Assembly: GCA_019415645.1 (NCBI GenBank)
Contig: DXYV01000035.1
Span: forward strand, 1 to 30,852
Length of the DNA stretch: 30,852 nucleotides
Direction of reading: 5' to 3'
Source: Clostridiales bacterium
GTDB lineage: Bacteria; Bacillota; Clostridia; Oscillospirales; Oscillospiraceae
Positions 22,464 through 30,750 of this stretch are shown one piece after another (within the stretch, counting starts at the first letter, position 1; each line of letters starts with the position of its first letter). The notes beneath the pieces are model-generated. The model worked only from the letters and a program-made list of their open reading frames with translations. It made no database searches and was not told the DNA's origin. The position numbers and the translations under genes are program-made.

Positions 22464-23321
22464 ATGGCATGGCAGAGAAAAACCCCCTTCGGTTACATGA
22501 TCCAGAACGGTGAGATCATCTGCCACCCCCAGGAGAGCGGAGCGGTGCGGGACATTTTTGCCCGATACCTGCTGGGCGAGTCCTACAGCCAGATCGCCGG
22601 CGAGATGGAGCGCCTTGGCATCCGCTACCATCAGCATACCCCCCAGTGGAACAAGCACATGGTCAAGCGCATTCTGGAGAACGAGCGGTACCTGGGCGCC
22701 GGCGGATACCCCAGGCTGGTGGAGGACCGGGGCTTCCTCACCGTCCGCCTGCGGCGGGAATCACAGACCACCTACACGCCCTGCCCGCCGGCTCTCGCCC
22801 CCATCCGGGAAAAGGCCGTGTGCGCGGTATGCGGGGCCGGAATGAAGCGGGACACGAAGCGCCATGGACACCCGCGGTGGCACTGCCAGAATCCAGGATG
22901 CGGGCACAGCCTGTATGTGGATGACGAGCTTCTGGTAAAGCAGGTGGAGGAGCGGGTGCGCCGGCTGGCCCAGATGCCGCTCCGATTCAAGGCCCCCACA
23001 GCCGCGGCGCCGTCCATGGATGCCGTGCGCATCGAAAACGAACTGAAGCTGTGCTTCAACCGGGCGGAACTGAACCCGGAGTATATCGAGACCCTGATCT
23101 TCGCCGCTGCCGCGGAGCGGTACAGAGAACTTCCGGACCCCGCTCCCAGGCAAAAAGGAATCGAGCGCGGCAGGCAGGCACAGGAGAACCCGCTGGATGG
23201 CAAGAGGCTGTGGGACTTCTTCGATGTGGCCGTCTCAGCGGTCCGCATGGGGCAGAAGTGCCTGGAACTGGAGCTGGCGGCCAATGTGACCATCCAAACC
23301 AGAGAGGAGGAACCCGCATGA
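22464..23321 (+). CDS. Recombinase-family protein lacking the catalytic serine domain
   Basis: A 285-residue protein starting at the base after the previous stop. It opens directly in a recombinase domain (KTPFGYMIQNGEIICHPQESGAVRDIFARYLLGESYSQIAGEMERLGI, HMVKRILENERYLGAGGYP), which in full-length serine recombinases follows the catalytic domain. A zinc ribbon (CAVCGAGMKRDTKRHGHPRWHCQNPGCGHSL) and a helical tail come next. The N-terminal resolvase domain with its Ser nucleophile is absent, and no broken copy of it is found just upstream, because recombinase 1 occupies that DNA. It is probably a DNA-binding partner of recombinases 1 and 3. The start could be re-examined, but no in-frame room exists. 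Confidence 0.85.
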   Translation: MAWQRKTPFGYMIQNGEIICHPQESGAVRDIFARYLLGESYSQIAGEMERLGIRYHQHTPQWNKHMVKRILENERYLGAGGYPRLVEDRGFLTVRLRRESQTTYTPCPPALAPIREKAVCAVCGAGMKRDTKRHGHPRWHCQNPGCGHSLYVDDELLVKQVEERVRRLAQMPLRFKAPTAAAPSMDAVRIENELKLCFNRAELNPEYIETLIFAAAAERYRELPDPAPRQKGIERGRQAQENPLDGKRLWDFFDVAVSAVRMGQKCLELELAANVTIQTREEEPA

Positions 23322-24961
23322 ATGGAACCCCACAGGCGGCTGCCCCACGCAGAGTGACTGTCATTCCCGCTGATCCTCAGGTGGCCCGGCAGGACATCCG
23401 CAAGAAACATCTGCGGGTGGCCCCCTACTGCCGGGTATCCACCGACAAGGAGGAGCAACTCTCCAGTTATGAGGCACAGATCGAATACTACACGGACAAG
23501 ATCAACTCCAACCCGGACTGGACCATGGTGCGCCTGTACGCGGATGAGGGGATCACCGGCACCTCCGCCAAAAAGCGCAAGGACTTTCTGAAGATGGTGC
23601 GGGACTGCCAGAGGGGAAAGATCGACCTGGTCATCACCAAATCCGTGTCCCGGTTCTGCCGCAACACCCTGGACGGCCTGAACTATGTCCGCCGGCTGAA
23701 GGGATACGGTGTGGGGGTCTACTTCGAAAAGGAAAATGTGAATACCCTCTACATGGACAACGAGATGATCCTCACGTTTATGATGAGCCAGGCCCAGGCG
23801 GAGAGCGAGTCCCTCAGCGGGAATGTGAAGTGGGGCCACCGCAAGAACTTCCAGGACGGGAAGGTCTACTACAACTACAAGGGATTCCTTGGGTACCGGA
23901 AGGGGCCGGACGGCCAGCCGGAGATCGATCCGGAACAGGCCGCGGTGGTGCGGCGCATCTTCTCCCGGTATCTGCTGGGCCACAGCGTCCGGCAGATCGT
24001 CACGGACCTGATGGCGGACGGGATCAAGACCGCCACCGGGAAAGAGGTCTGGCACGACAGCGTGGTACAGAAGATGCTCCGCAACGAGAAGTACATCGGG
24101 GACGCCATCCTGCAAAAGACCTATATCGCGGACCTCTTCACCAAAGAAAAGCGGCTCAACAACGGTGTGCTGCCCAAATACTATATCCACGACTGTCACC
24201 CGGCCATCATAGACCGGGACACCTTTCAGAAGGTGCAGGAGGAGATGGCCCGGCGGTCCAGCCTGCGGAAGACCTCCTCCAAGACCAAGACGGAACTGGG
24301 AAAATACTGCGGCAAGTACGTCCTCAGTGAACTGCTGGTGTGCGGGGAGTGCGGCAGCCCGTACCGCAGAGCGGTGTGGACCCAGAAGGGCGTCAAGCGC
24401 GCGGTCTGGCGGTGCCAGAACCGGCTGGAACACGGCAGAAAACTCTGCAGGCAATCCCCCACCTGGGATGAGGCGGATCTCCACGGCGCGGTGGTTTCCG
24501 CTATGAACGAACTGTTCCAGATGCAGGCGGCAAGGGACGAGCTGAAAGCGTCCCTCGCCGCTGCCTTGGCCGGTGAGGGGCCGGAGCCCAGCCTGCCGGC
24601 GGTGGAGGCCCAGATCCGCAGCCTCCAGGCGCGGCAGCTGGAGATCTTCCAACTGATCGTGGGGGCGGGTGTGGACTGCACCGACTACGATGAGGAACTC
24701 CAGCAGGTGAACATGGCCAAGACCCGGCTGATGGAGCAGAAGGCGGAACTGGAGCGCACCCGGCAGACCGCCCCGGAGTTCGAGCGGAGAATGGAGGAAC
24801 TGAACACTGCGGTGGATGGGAGCGGCGCGGCCCTTACGGACTTCGATGAACTGACCGTCCGGCAGCTGGTGAGCAACATCAAGGTGCTGGACCGGGACAG
24901 CCTCCTCATCCGGTTCAAGGACGGGACAGAACTTGTACGGCAGAAAGGGCCGGTGGTATGA
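23318..24961 (+). CDS. Large serine recombinase 2
   Basis: A 547-residue recombinase. ATG at 23318 overlaps the previous stop (ATGA) and follows GAGGAGG (23304-23310). Catalytic domain: PYCRVSTDKEEQLSSYEAQIEYYTDKI with the Ser nucleophile, LYADEGITGTSAKKRKDFLKMVRDCQRGKIDLVITKSVSRFCRNTLD with catalytic arginines. Recombinase domain about 190-300 (GFLGYRKGPDGQPEIDPEQAAVVRRIFSRYLLGHSVRQI), zinc ribbon LLVCGECGSPYRRAV...CQNRLEHGRKLC, then a long coiled coil (about 420-500). Its catalytic region is full length, so it should be active, perhaps as a hetero-oligomer with recombinase 1. Overlaps the next gene by four bases. Confidence 0.93.
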   Translation: MNGTPQAAAPRRVTVIPADPQVARQDIRKKHLRVAPYCRVSTDKEEQLSSYEAQIEYYTDKINSNPDWTMVRLYADEGITGTSAKKRKDFLKMVRDCQRGKIDLVITKSVSRFCRNTLDGLNYVRRLKGYGVGVYFEKENVNTLYMDNEMILTFMMSQAQAESESLSGNVKWGHRKNFQDGKVYYNYKGFLGYRKGPDGQPEIDPEQAAVVRRIFSRYLLGHSVRQIVTDLMADGIKTATGKEVWHDSVVQKMLRNEKYIGDAILQKTYIADLFTKEKRLNNGVLPKYYIHDCHPAIIDRDTFQKVQEEMARRSSLRKTSSKTKTELGKYCGKYVLSELLVCGECGSPYRRAVWTQKGVKRAVWRCQNRLEHGRKLCRQSPTWDEADLHGAVVSAMNELFQMQAARDELKASLAAALAGEGPEPSLPAVEAQIRSLQARQLEIFQLIVGAGVDCTDYDEELQQVNMAKTRLMEQKAELERTRQTAPEFERRMEELNTAVDGSGAALTDFDELTVRQLVSNIKVLDRDSLLIRFKDGTELVRQKGPVV

Positions 24962-25617
24962 TGGAATACAGAGAAGTGTACTTTCGGATTCGCAGCGCCT
25001 ATCAGTACGACAGCGGCTGGCCGGATAAGGGCGCCGAGCGCGCCTTCCGGGAGGAGAGCCGCCGCCTGTTTCAGTCGGCGGGCTGGGAGCTGCACCCCGC
25101 CAGGGAGGACAGCGGCTCCAGCGACACGGTCACTAAGGGCCAGCAGGATCTGTATCTCCACCCCATGAATTTCAGCGGAGTGATCCGGATCGATGAGATC
25201 CCCCAGCTCCAGGCGCTCTTGGAGGGGGCGCAGACCTTCCAATGCCAGGGGGTGGACTGCTACGAGCGGTACTGGGAGCTCACAGACGCGGAGTATCTGG
25301 CACAGCTGGAGGCCCGGCGCGAGGAGATCATAGAGGCCATTCTGGAGCGATACCAGACGAAACGAAAGAACCTGTATGTCACAGGGCCGGCCGAGCTGAG
25401 CATTGCGAAACGGTTCTCTGTCCATAGGCTCTGCGACAAAGACGGAAAAAACAACCTGGCAAACCGCTATGTGGGAGAGCTGGTGGAGCGCCTCATCCAA
25501 GAGGGCCGCCTGGTGACGGCGGAGACCCGAAATGGTCTCGGCATCCGCACGGCCACCGGCGCGGAACTCCGGCAGCGGGAAGACCCTCTGCCGGGACAGC
25601 AGCAGATGATCCTGTGA
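24958..25617 (+). CDS. Hypothetical protein
   Basis: A 219-residue soluble protein translationally coupled (ATGA overlap) to the second serine recombinase. I do not recognise its family. The N-terminal half is charged and has mixed strands (MMEYREVYFRIRSAYQYD, then QDLYLHPMNFSGVIRIDEIPQLQALLEGAQTFQCQGVDCYERYWELTDAEYLAQLEARREEIIEAI). The C-terminal part (VGELVERLIQEGRLVTAETRNGLGIRTATGAELRQR) has a winged-helix-like feel. No transmembrane or metal motif is visible. Coupling to the recombinases suggests an accessory or regulatory role, but none can be assigned. Confidence 0.7.
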   Translation: MMEYREVYFRIRSAYQYDSGWPDKGAERAFREESRRLFQSAGWELHPAREDSGSSDTVTKGQQDLYLHPMNFSGVIRIDEIPQLQALLEGAQTFQCQGVDCYERYWELTDAEYLAQLEARREEIIEAILERYQTKRKNLYVTGPAELSIAKRFSVHRLCDKDGKNNLANRYVGELVERLIQEGRLVTAETRNGLGIRTATGAELRQREDPLPGQQQMIL

Positions 25618-25637
25618 GGTTGGGAGGGAGACGGCAA

Positions 25638-26387
25638 ATGGCGATCTACATCACGGGCGATACCCACGGCGGCTTCCAGCGGTTTGGGAGCAGATACTTC
25701 CCCCAACAGAAAAACATGGGCCGTGAGGACTATCTGATCGTTACCGGCGATTTTGGAGGGCTGTGGGACGGCGGTCCCAAAGACCAATACTGGTTGGACT
25801 GGCTGGAGGGAAAGCCCTTTACCACCCTGTTTGTGGATGGGAACCATGAGAACTTCGATCTGCTGAACACACTCCCGGAGAGACAGTGGAACGGCGGAAG
25901 GGTCCATGTGGCGCGGGAACACGTCCTGCACCTGATGCGGGGACAGGTCTTCACCTTCGGCGGCCTCACCTGGTTCACCATGGGCGGCGCGTCCTCCCAC
26001 GATATCCAGGACGGCATCCTGGACCCTGCCGATCCGAACTTCGAGGGGCAGTATTGGCTGATGCGCCGGCTGCGGGCCATGTTCCGGGTAATGGGAGTGT
26101 CCTGGTGGCCGGAGGAACTGCCCGGCGCGGAGGAGTACAGCGAGGCGCTGGCGAATTTGGAGCGGGCGGACTGGACAGTGGACTGTATCCTGACCCACTG
26201 CGCCCCCAGCAGTATCGTCAAAAAGCTCGATCCCGACTATGGGACAGACGAGCTGACGGACTTTCTGGAAACCGTTAGGCAGCGGTGCCGGTTCGCCTGG
26301 TGGTTCTTCGGGCATTACCATAGGAACCAGATCGTGGACGAGCGGTACATCCTCCAGTGGGAGCAGATCTCCGGGCTGGAGTTTTAA
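25638..26387 (+). CDS. Calcineurin-like metallophosphoesterase
   Basis: A 249-residue protein. ATG at 25638 follows GGGAGGGAG (25622-25630). All metallophosphoesterase motifs are present: GDTHG (D and H metal ligands, residues ~6-10), TGDFGGLWD (GDxxD-like), DGNHENFD (GNHE), ILTHCAP, and FFGHYHRN (GHxH). Two metal ions are expected, and the fold cuts phosphoester bonds of nucleic acids, nucleotides or proteins. It lies 20 bases after the unknown gene and is followed by a terminator. Substrate unknown. Its position beside recombinase and DNA-damage genes makes a nucleic-acid role attractive, but this is inference. Confidence 0.88.
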   Translation: MAIYITGDTHGGFQRFGSRYFPQQKNMGREDYLIVTGDFGGLWDGGPKDQYWLDWLEGKPFTTLFVDGNHENFDLLNTLPERQWNGGRVHVAREHVLHLMRGQVFTFGGLTWFTMGGASSHDIQDGILDPADPNFEGQYWLMRRLRAMFRVMGVSWWPEELPGAEEYSEALANLERADWTVDCILTHCAPSSIVKKLDPDYGTDELTDFLETVRQRCRFAWWFFGHYHRNQIVDERYILQWEQISGLEF

Positions 26388-26391
26388 CGGG

Positions 26392-26435
26392 AAAGCGCAC
26401 AGGTGGCGGCTGGCGGCTGTCTCTTGTGCGCTTTT
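26392..26435 (+). terminator. Terminator after the metallophosphoesterase gene
   Basis: AAAGCGCACA (26392-26401) pairs exactly with TGTGCGCTTT (26425-26434) and is followed by TG; the stem's own 3' end supplies TTTT. The loop is 23 bases and GC-rich. It separates the recombinase operon from the downstream genes. Confidence 0.65.
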
Positions 26436-26476
26436 GCTTCAAAGAACAGGGATAGCAACCATAGCATTCCCTGTGT

Positions 26477-26482
26477 TATAAT
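26477..26482 (+). promoter_or_regulatory. Candidate -10 box for the AlkZ-related gene
   Basis: A perfect TATAAT lies 32 bases before the GTG at 26514 and after the upstream terminator. No convincing -35 is found (AGCAAC or TAGCAA at 17-18 bases). It would drive the AlkZ-related, polymerase and YolD genes. Confidence 0.5.
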
Positions 26483-26513
26483 GCCATTGAAGAACACAAA
26501 AGGGGGTGGAATC

Positions 26514-27245
26514 GTGGCCATCGAAAACGGCGAGTGGATCATGCGGGGGCTGGAGTGGGACGACCCGGCCCGCATCCAAAGCTGGGAGGAGCTGATCGAC
26601 TGGATCGACGAGATCGGTTTCCTGCCCCTGTTCAAAAATGAGATAGACGGTTTCTCTGTGGAGGAGAATACCGCCGACCTCTACTGGTGGTCCGGCGACG
26701 TGGAGCAAGACCCCTGGGAGTGGCGTTGCCTCATGGCCCGCAGCGGCCGGGTGGCCTACGGGAAGTTCTTTGGGAAGAAGGCCGGTTTCATCTCCAAAGC
26801 ATGGTTCCCCCACTTTTCCAACTGGCGGCGAGACGGCTATGACTTTGACAGCCGCTGGGAGGACGAGCTGGCCCCCATGCGCCAGAAGCGGATCATGGAC
26901 TGCTTTGCTGGGCAGGAGGAGTGGTTCTCCTTCGCCCTAAAACAGCGGGCCGGTTTCGGCAAGGGCGGGGAGAAGAACTTCGAGGGCACCGTCACCGACC
27001 TGCAGATGGGCGGCTATCTGCTGATCCGGGACTTTCGCCAGCGGATCAACAAAAAGGGCGCCCCCTATGGCTGGCCCATCTCGGTCTACACCACGCCGGA
27101 GGCCCTGTGGGGCTACGACCATATCGCCTCCGCCTACTCGACGGACCCGATGGAGTCCAAGGCGATGGTCTATGAGCAGGTGCGGAAGAATTTCCCGGAA
27201 GCCACCCAGGAGGAACTGGACGCCGTACTGGGCTGGACCCGATAA
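26514..27245 (+). CDS. AlkZ-related protein (DNA-glycosylase-like)
   Basis: A 243-residue protein starting with GTG 26514, 5 bases after AGGGGGTGG (26501-26509). The sequence matches my memory of the AlkZ-related family: WEELIDWIDEIGFLPLFKNEIDGFSVEENT, YWWSGDVEQDPWEWRCLMARSGRVAYGKFFGKKAGFISKAWFPHFSNWRRDGYDFDSRWED, ending in ALWGYDHIASAY. AlkZ (YcaQ) enzymes unhook interstrand crosslinks; whether this short form cuts DNA is not known. It is adjacent to a Y-family polymerase and YolD, so this stretch looks like a lesion-tolerance cassette. Confidence 0.75.
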   Translation: MAIENGEWIMRGLEWDDPARIQSWEELIDWIDEIGFLPLFKNEIDGFSVEENTADLYWWSGDVEQDPWEWRCLMARSGRVAYGKFFGKKAGFISKAWFPHFSNWRRDGYDFDSRWEDELAPMRQKRIMDCFAGQEEWFSFALKQRAGFGKGGEKNFEGTVTDLQMGGYLLIRDFRQRINKKGAPYGWPISVYTTPEALWGYDHIASAYSTDPMESKAMVYEQVRKNFPEATQEELDAVLGWTR

Positions 27246-27295
27246 TGGGACAGAGGTTGTGAGATACTATAAAAGTTGAGAGGAGGGAAAACGCC

Positions 27296-28813
27296 ACGAA
27301 AGAGCACACCTATATTTGTTGCGATTTGAAATCGTTTTACGCTTCCGTGGAGTGTGTGGAGCGGGGCCTGGACCCCATGACCACCAACCTGGTGGTGGCG
27401 GATAAGCGACGCACCGAGAAAACCATCTGCCTGGCCGTTTCCCCCTCTCTGAAAGCCTATGGCATTTCTGGCCGCGCCCGGTTGTTCGAGGTGGTTCAGC
27501 GGGTGGCGGAGGTGAACGCCAAGCGCAAGTGGGACGCCCCCGGCCATCAGCTCACCGGCGCCTCCTGGCACGACCCGGAGGTGCAGGAGAATCCGTCCCT
27601 GGCGCTGGACTACATCGTGGCCCCGCCTCGGATGGCCCACTATATCGATTGGAGCACGAAAATCTACAGCGTGTACCTGAAGTATGTGGCCCCGGAGGAC
27701 ATTTTCCCCTATTCCATCGATGAGGTGTTCATGGACATCACCAATTATCTGGACACCTACAAGATGACCGCCCGGGAGCTGACCCGCACCATCATTCTGG
27801 ATATTCTAAAGACCACCGGCATCACCGCCGCGGCGGGGATGGGCACCAACCTGTACCTGGCCAAGGTCGCCATGGACATCGGGGCCAAGCACGTCCCAGC
27901 GGATGAGTACGGGGTGCGCATCGCCCAACTGGATGAGATGAGTTACCGGCGGCAACTGTGGGATCACCGGCCCCTCACCGACTTCTGGCGGGTGGGCAAG
28001 GGGTACGCCAACAAGCTGGAGGCCCACGGGATGTACACCATGGGGGATGTGGCCCGGTGTTCCATCGGCAAGCCTGGGGAGTACCACAACGAGGAGCTGC
28101 TGTATAAGCTCTTCGGCGTCAACGCGGAGATCCTCATTGACCACGCCTGGGGGTGGGAGTCCTGCACCATCGCGGACGTGAAAGCCTACAAGCCGGAGAA
28201 TAAAAGCATCGTTTCCGGCCAGGTGCTCCAGTGCCCCTACGACTTCCAGAAAGCCCGGCTGGTGGCGCGGGAGATGGCGGACGCCCTGGCTCTGGATCTG
28301 GTGGACAAGGGGCTGGTGACCAACCAGCTGGTGCTCACCGTGGGCTATGACCGGGAAAACCTGGATGACCCCAGCCGCCGGCAGAGCTACCGTGGCCCGG
28401 TGACTGCCGACCGCTATGGCCGGAAGATCCCCAAGCACTCGGTGGGGACGGAGAATTTTCCCTACACCTCCTCCGCCAGTGACCTACTGAAAGCGGTGAC
28501 TGCCCTCTTTGACCGGATCGTGGACAAGAATCTGCTGATCCGCCGGCTGAGCATCAGTGCCAACAAGCTGTTGCCCGAGGCTGACGCCCCCAAGGAGCAG
28601 TCGGAGCAGTTGGATCTGTTCACCGACTACGCCGTCAAGGAGCGGCGGGAGCAGGCGGACGAGGCCGCCCACACCCGGGAGCGGAAGATTCAGGAGGCCA
28701 TGCTGGGCATCAAGAAGAAATACGGCAAGAACGCCATCCTGAAGGGTATGAACCTGGAGGAGGGCGCCACCGCCAAGGAGCGGAACCAGACCATAGGAGG
28801 GCACCACGCATGA
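27296..28813 (+). CDS. Y-family DNA polymerase (UmuC/DinB-like), apparent ACG start
   Basis: A 505-residue lesion-bypass polymerase. The frame opens with TYICCDLKSFYASVECVERGLDP, where the Asp is a catalytic metal ligand; the second acidic pair is YSIDEVFMDIT (SIDE), and DFWRVGKGYANKLEAHGMYTMGDVA is the thumb helix-hairpin-helix. No ATG, GTG or TTG lies in frame between AGGAGGG (27281-27287) and the first Asp codon. The ACG at 27296, 8 bases after that ribosome site, is where related proteins have ATG. TTG at 27326 would remove the catalytic Asp. Either ACG is used inefficiently or the gene is silenced by a start mutation. It is followed by YolD (ATGA overlap). Confidence 0.8.
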   Translation, partial: TKEHTYICCDLKSFYASVECVERGLDPMTTNLVVADKRRTEKTICLAVSPSLKAYGISGRARLFEVVQRVAEVNAKRKWDAPGHQLTGASWHDPEVQENPSLALDYIVAPPRMAHYIDWSTKIYSVYLKYVAPEDIFPYSIDEVFMDITNYLDTYKMTARELTRTIILDILKTTGITAAAGMGTNLYLAKVAMDIGAKHVPADEYGVRIAQLDEMSYRRQLWDHRPLTDFWRVGKGYANKLEAHGMYTMGDVARCSIGKPGEYHNEELLYKLFGVNAEILIDHAWGWESCTIADVKAYKPENKSIVSGQVLQCPYDFQKARLVAREMADALALDLVDKGLVTNQLVLTVGYDRENLDDPSRRQSYRGPVTADRYGRKIPKHSVGTENFPYTSSASDLLKAVTALFDRIVDKNLLIRRLSISANKLLPEADAPKEQSEQLDLFTDYAVKERREQADEAAHTRERKIQEAMLGIKKKYGKNAILKGMNLEEGATAKERNQTIGGHHA

Positions 28814-29232
28814 GTGGGAAATACGATGACATCATCAACCTGCCCTATCCCACTTCGGCAAAGCACCCCCGGATGCCGATCTCAGACCGGGCCGCCATTT
28901 TCAGTCCCTTCGCCGCCCTCACCGGCCACGGAGACGCCATCCGGGAAACGGCCCGACTGACGGAGCAGAAAATGGAGCTGGACGAGGACGCCAAGGCGGA
29001 GCTGGACCGACGGCAGGCGGTGTTGCTGGAGCACGTCAAGGAACAGCCAGAGATCACGGTCACTTGGTTTTGTCCCGACGAAAAAAAGAGCGGAGGCGCG
29101 TATGTCGTGACTACGGGAAGGCTCAAGAAAGTTGATGAAACTGCTGGCACATTAAAACTGGCAGACGGGATGACGATTTCTTTGGATGAAATCGTTGATC
29201 TCCAGTGCGAGTTGTTTCAGGGACTGATCTAA
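28810..29232 (+). CDS. YolD-like protein
   Basis: A 140-residue protein whose ATG overlaps the polymerase stop (ATGA); GGAGG at 28796-28800 is the ribosome site. It matches the YolD-like family: GKYDDIINLPYPTSAKHPRMPISDRAAIFSPFAALTGHGDAIRETARLTEQ. The C-terminal half (ITVTWFCPDEKKSGGAYVVTTGRLKKVDETAGTLKLADGMTISLDEIVDLQ) reads as a small beta-barrel. YolD proteins travel with UmuC-like polymerases and are thought to regulate or assist them, in place of UmuD. Co-translation with the polymerase supports that. Confidence 0.87.
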   Translation: MSGKYDDIINLPYPTSAKHPRMPISDRAAIFSPFAALTGHGDAIRETARLTEQKMELDEDAKAELDRRQAVLLEHVKEQPEITVTWFCPDEKKSGGAYVVTTGRLKKVDETAGTLKLADGMTISLDEIVDLQCELFQGLI

Positions 29233-29314
29233 GAGGTGCGGCCTCCACTTGACCCAAAGACTCCAAAGTTATTCTGCCGCAAGGATTTCAAGAAAATATC
29301 GATTTTAACTGGAT

Positions 29315-29370
29315 GAGGATAGGAGTATTGAACAGTTTTCTTAGACTGTCCAATACTCCTATCCTCGTTT
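29315..29370 (+). terminator. Long hairpin terminator after yolD
   Basis: GAGGATAGGAGTATTG (29315-29330) pairs exactly with CAATACTCCTATCCTC (29351-29366); ACAGT/ACTGT extends the stem inward after one mismatch. GTTTTAT follows. A strong end to the repair-type operon. Confidence 0.8.
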
Positions 29371-29375
29371 TATGG

Positions 29376-29408
29376 GAGAAAGCCTTGTTATTTCAGGCTT
29401 TCTCTTTC
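29376..29408. terminator. Second hairpin after yolD
   Basis: GAGAAAGCCT (29376-29385) pairs with AGGCTTTCTC (29395-29404) around TGTTATTTC, then TTTC. It may reinforce the preceding terminator or close read-through from the transposase side. Confidence 0.55.
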
Positions 29409-29506
29409 CTCATGCACAACTCGGTAATCCATATCGCCAAAGATGAAAGACGCGAGCTTGGTGGTTGAAAAACGAAAAATACCCAGTTTTGAACCTTTTG
29501 TCCAGA

Positions 29507-30646
29507 TCAGCTTGTCTGCTCTCTCCTTTGCGCATGGAGCAATTCAAATCTATCCGGTGTCTTGTAGTTGAGGGTGCTGTGAGGGCGCTTGGTGTTATAA
29601 AATTCTATATATGTATCAACACTTCTCATAAACTGGCGCTCAGAGTGATATTGGGTCCGATAAATCTCCTCCCGTTTCATGGAGGCAAAGAAGGACTCAG
29701 CCACAGCATTGTCATGGGGACGGCCGGACTTCGAGAAAGACTGGACAACCTTGTTCATGCGAAGCAGTTTCCGGAATGTGTTGGATGTATATTGTGGGCC
29801 CTGGTCGCTGTGAAACATCAGCTGCTGGGGCTCATTTCTGTTCTGATATGCCTGACGAAAGGTAGAGGTAACCAGGTAGGTACTATTCTTTGGTGATACT
29901 CTGTGGGCCACTACTTTACGCGAGAAAAGGTCCAGAATTACACAGACATAGAGATACTTACCATTAACCTTAAAGCAAGTGATGTCACTGACCCAAACAC
30001 GGTTCGGTTCATCTACTTTGAACTGCCGCTGTAACATGTTCTGCTTTTTTGCCAGCCGCTCACTTTTCTGATAATCGCGTTTGGAGTAGATGGATACACT
30101 TTGTAATCCCATTTCTCTCATCAGTTCAGCCACATACTTGGGCGAAGTCCGAACGCCTCGATCTGCCAACACAGCAGCGATTTTGTTTGCGCCAAACCTT
30201 TGCTGGCTCTCATCGAAAGCTGCTTGGATATGCTCTTTCATTTCGGCTCTTCGTTTATCATAGGCTGTTACCTCTTTTCGCCGGAAGATATGGTTGTAGA
30301 AGGTACCGCGGGATACACAAAGCGCCTCGCATAAAGCATGGACACTATACTGACCATGCAGTTTGGCAAGCTCCTGCAACTTTTCCTGAAGCGACGCTGA
30401 AACTGTGCAGTTGACCTTTTGTAAAATCTCAATCATCTGCTCCAACTTTTGAAGTTTCTGTTTCATTTTGATAAACGCTTGCTGACTGACGGTATAACCG
30501 GAGTCTGTCACAGTCACAGTGTACGGCTTGATCCATGTGTAGAACGTACTTCTGGGCACGCTGGAGTCGGCGCAGATATCGGCGACAGATTCACCAGCCC
30601 AATAGCGGGCAACCAGAGTTTGCTTTTCCTCTATGCTGATTCGCAT
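29507..30646 (-). CDS. IS3-family transposase, single reading frame
   Basis: A 379-residue transposase. ATG at 30646 is preferred (GGGGGGG a few bases ahead); an ATG at 30664 would add six residues without a ribosome site. An N-terminal HTH (IEEKQTLVARYWAGESVADICADSSVPRSTFYTWI) and a coiled segment precede the IS3-type HTH_21 (YDKRRAEMKEHIQAAFDESQQRFGANKIAAVLADRGV) and the DDE catalytic core: VSDITCF (D), FHSDQGPQYTS (D), NAVAESFFASMKREE (E). In most IS3 elements this region is split into two frames joined by slippage; here it is continuous. The ORF looks intact, so the element may be mobile. Confidence 0.92.
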   Translation of the reverse strand: MRISIEEKQTLVARYWAGESVADICADSSVPRSTFYTWIKPYTVTVTDSGYTVSQQAFIKMKQKLQKLEQMIEILQKVNCTVSASLQEKLQELAKLHGQYSVHALCEALCVSRGTFYNHIFRRKEVTAYDKRRAEMKEHIQAAFDESQQRFGANKIAAVLADRGVRTSPKYVAELMREMGLQSVSIYSKRDYQKSERLAKKQNMLQRQFKVDEPNRVWVSDITCFKVNGKYLYVCVILDLFSRKVVAHRVSPKNSTYLVTSTFRQAYQNRNEPQQLMFHSDQGPQYTSNTFRKLLRMNKVVQSFSKSGRPHDNAVAESFFASMKREEIYRTQYHSERQFMRSVDTYIEFYNTKRPHSTLNYKTPDRFELLHAQRREQTS

Positions 30647-30690
30647 GGTTTGTTTCCCCCCCATAAAATGGTGTAGAATACCATTGTACA
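29507..30690 (-). mobile_element. IS3-family insertion sequence (ends approximate)
   Basis: The transposase gene defines the element. A plausible transposase-proximal end is TGTACAATGG (minus strand from 30690). A partner end could be TGCACAAC at 29413, only loosely alike, so neither end nor a target duplication is established. Coordinates cover the gene plus the better-supported end only. Confidence 0.5.
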
Positions 30691-30750
30691 GAGAAGGTGA
30701 AGTAACGATAACTTTAGTGCAACACTTCTTTAAATAATATAACTAAAACA

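Noticed and set aside
22772..24652. 626-codon minus-strand open frame opposite the recombinases
   Set aside because: It is antisense to two recombinase genes with conserved motifs, lacks a ribosome site and resembles no known protein.
29413..30690. TGCACAAC (29413) as the second end of the insertion sequence
   Set aside because: It only loosely resembles the TGTACAATGG end, and no flanking target duplication is visible, so the boundary is not claimed.
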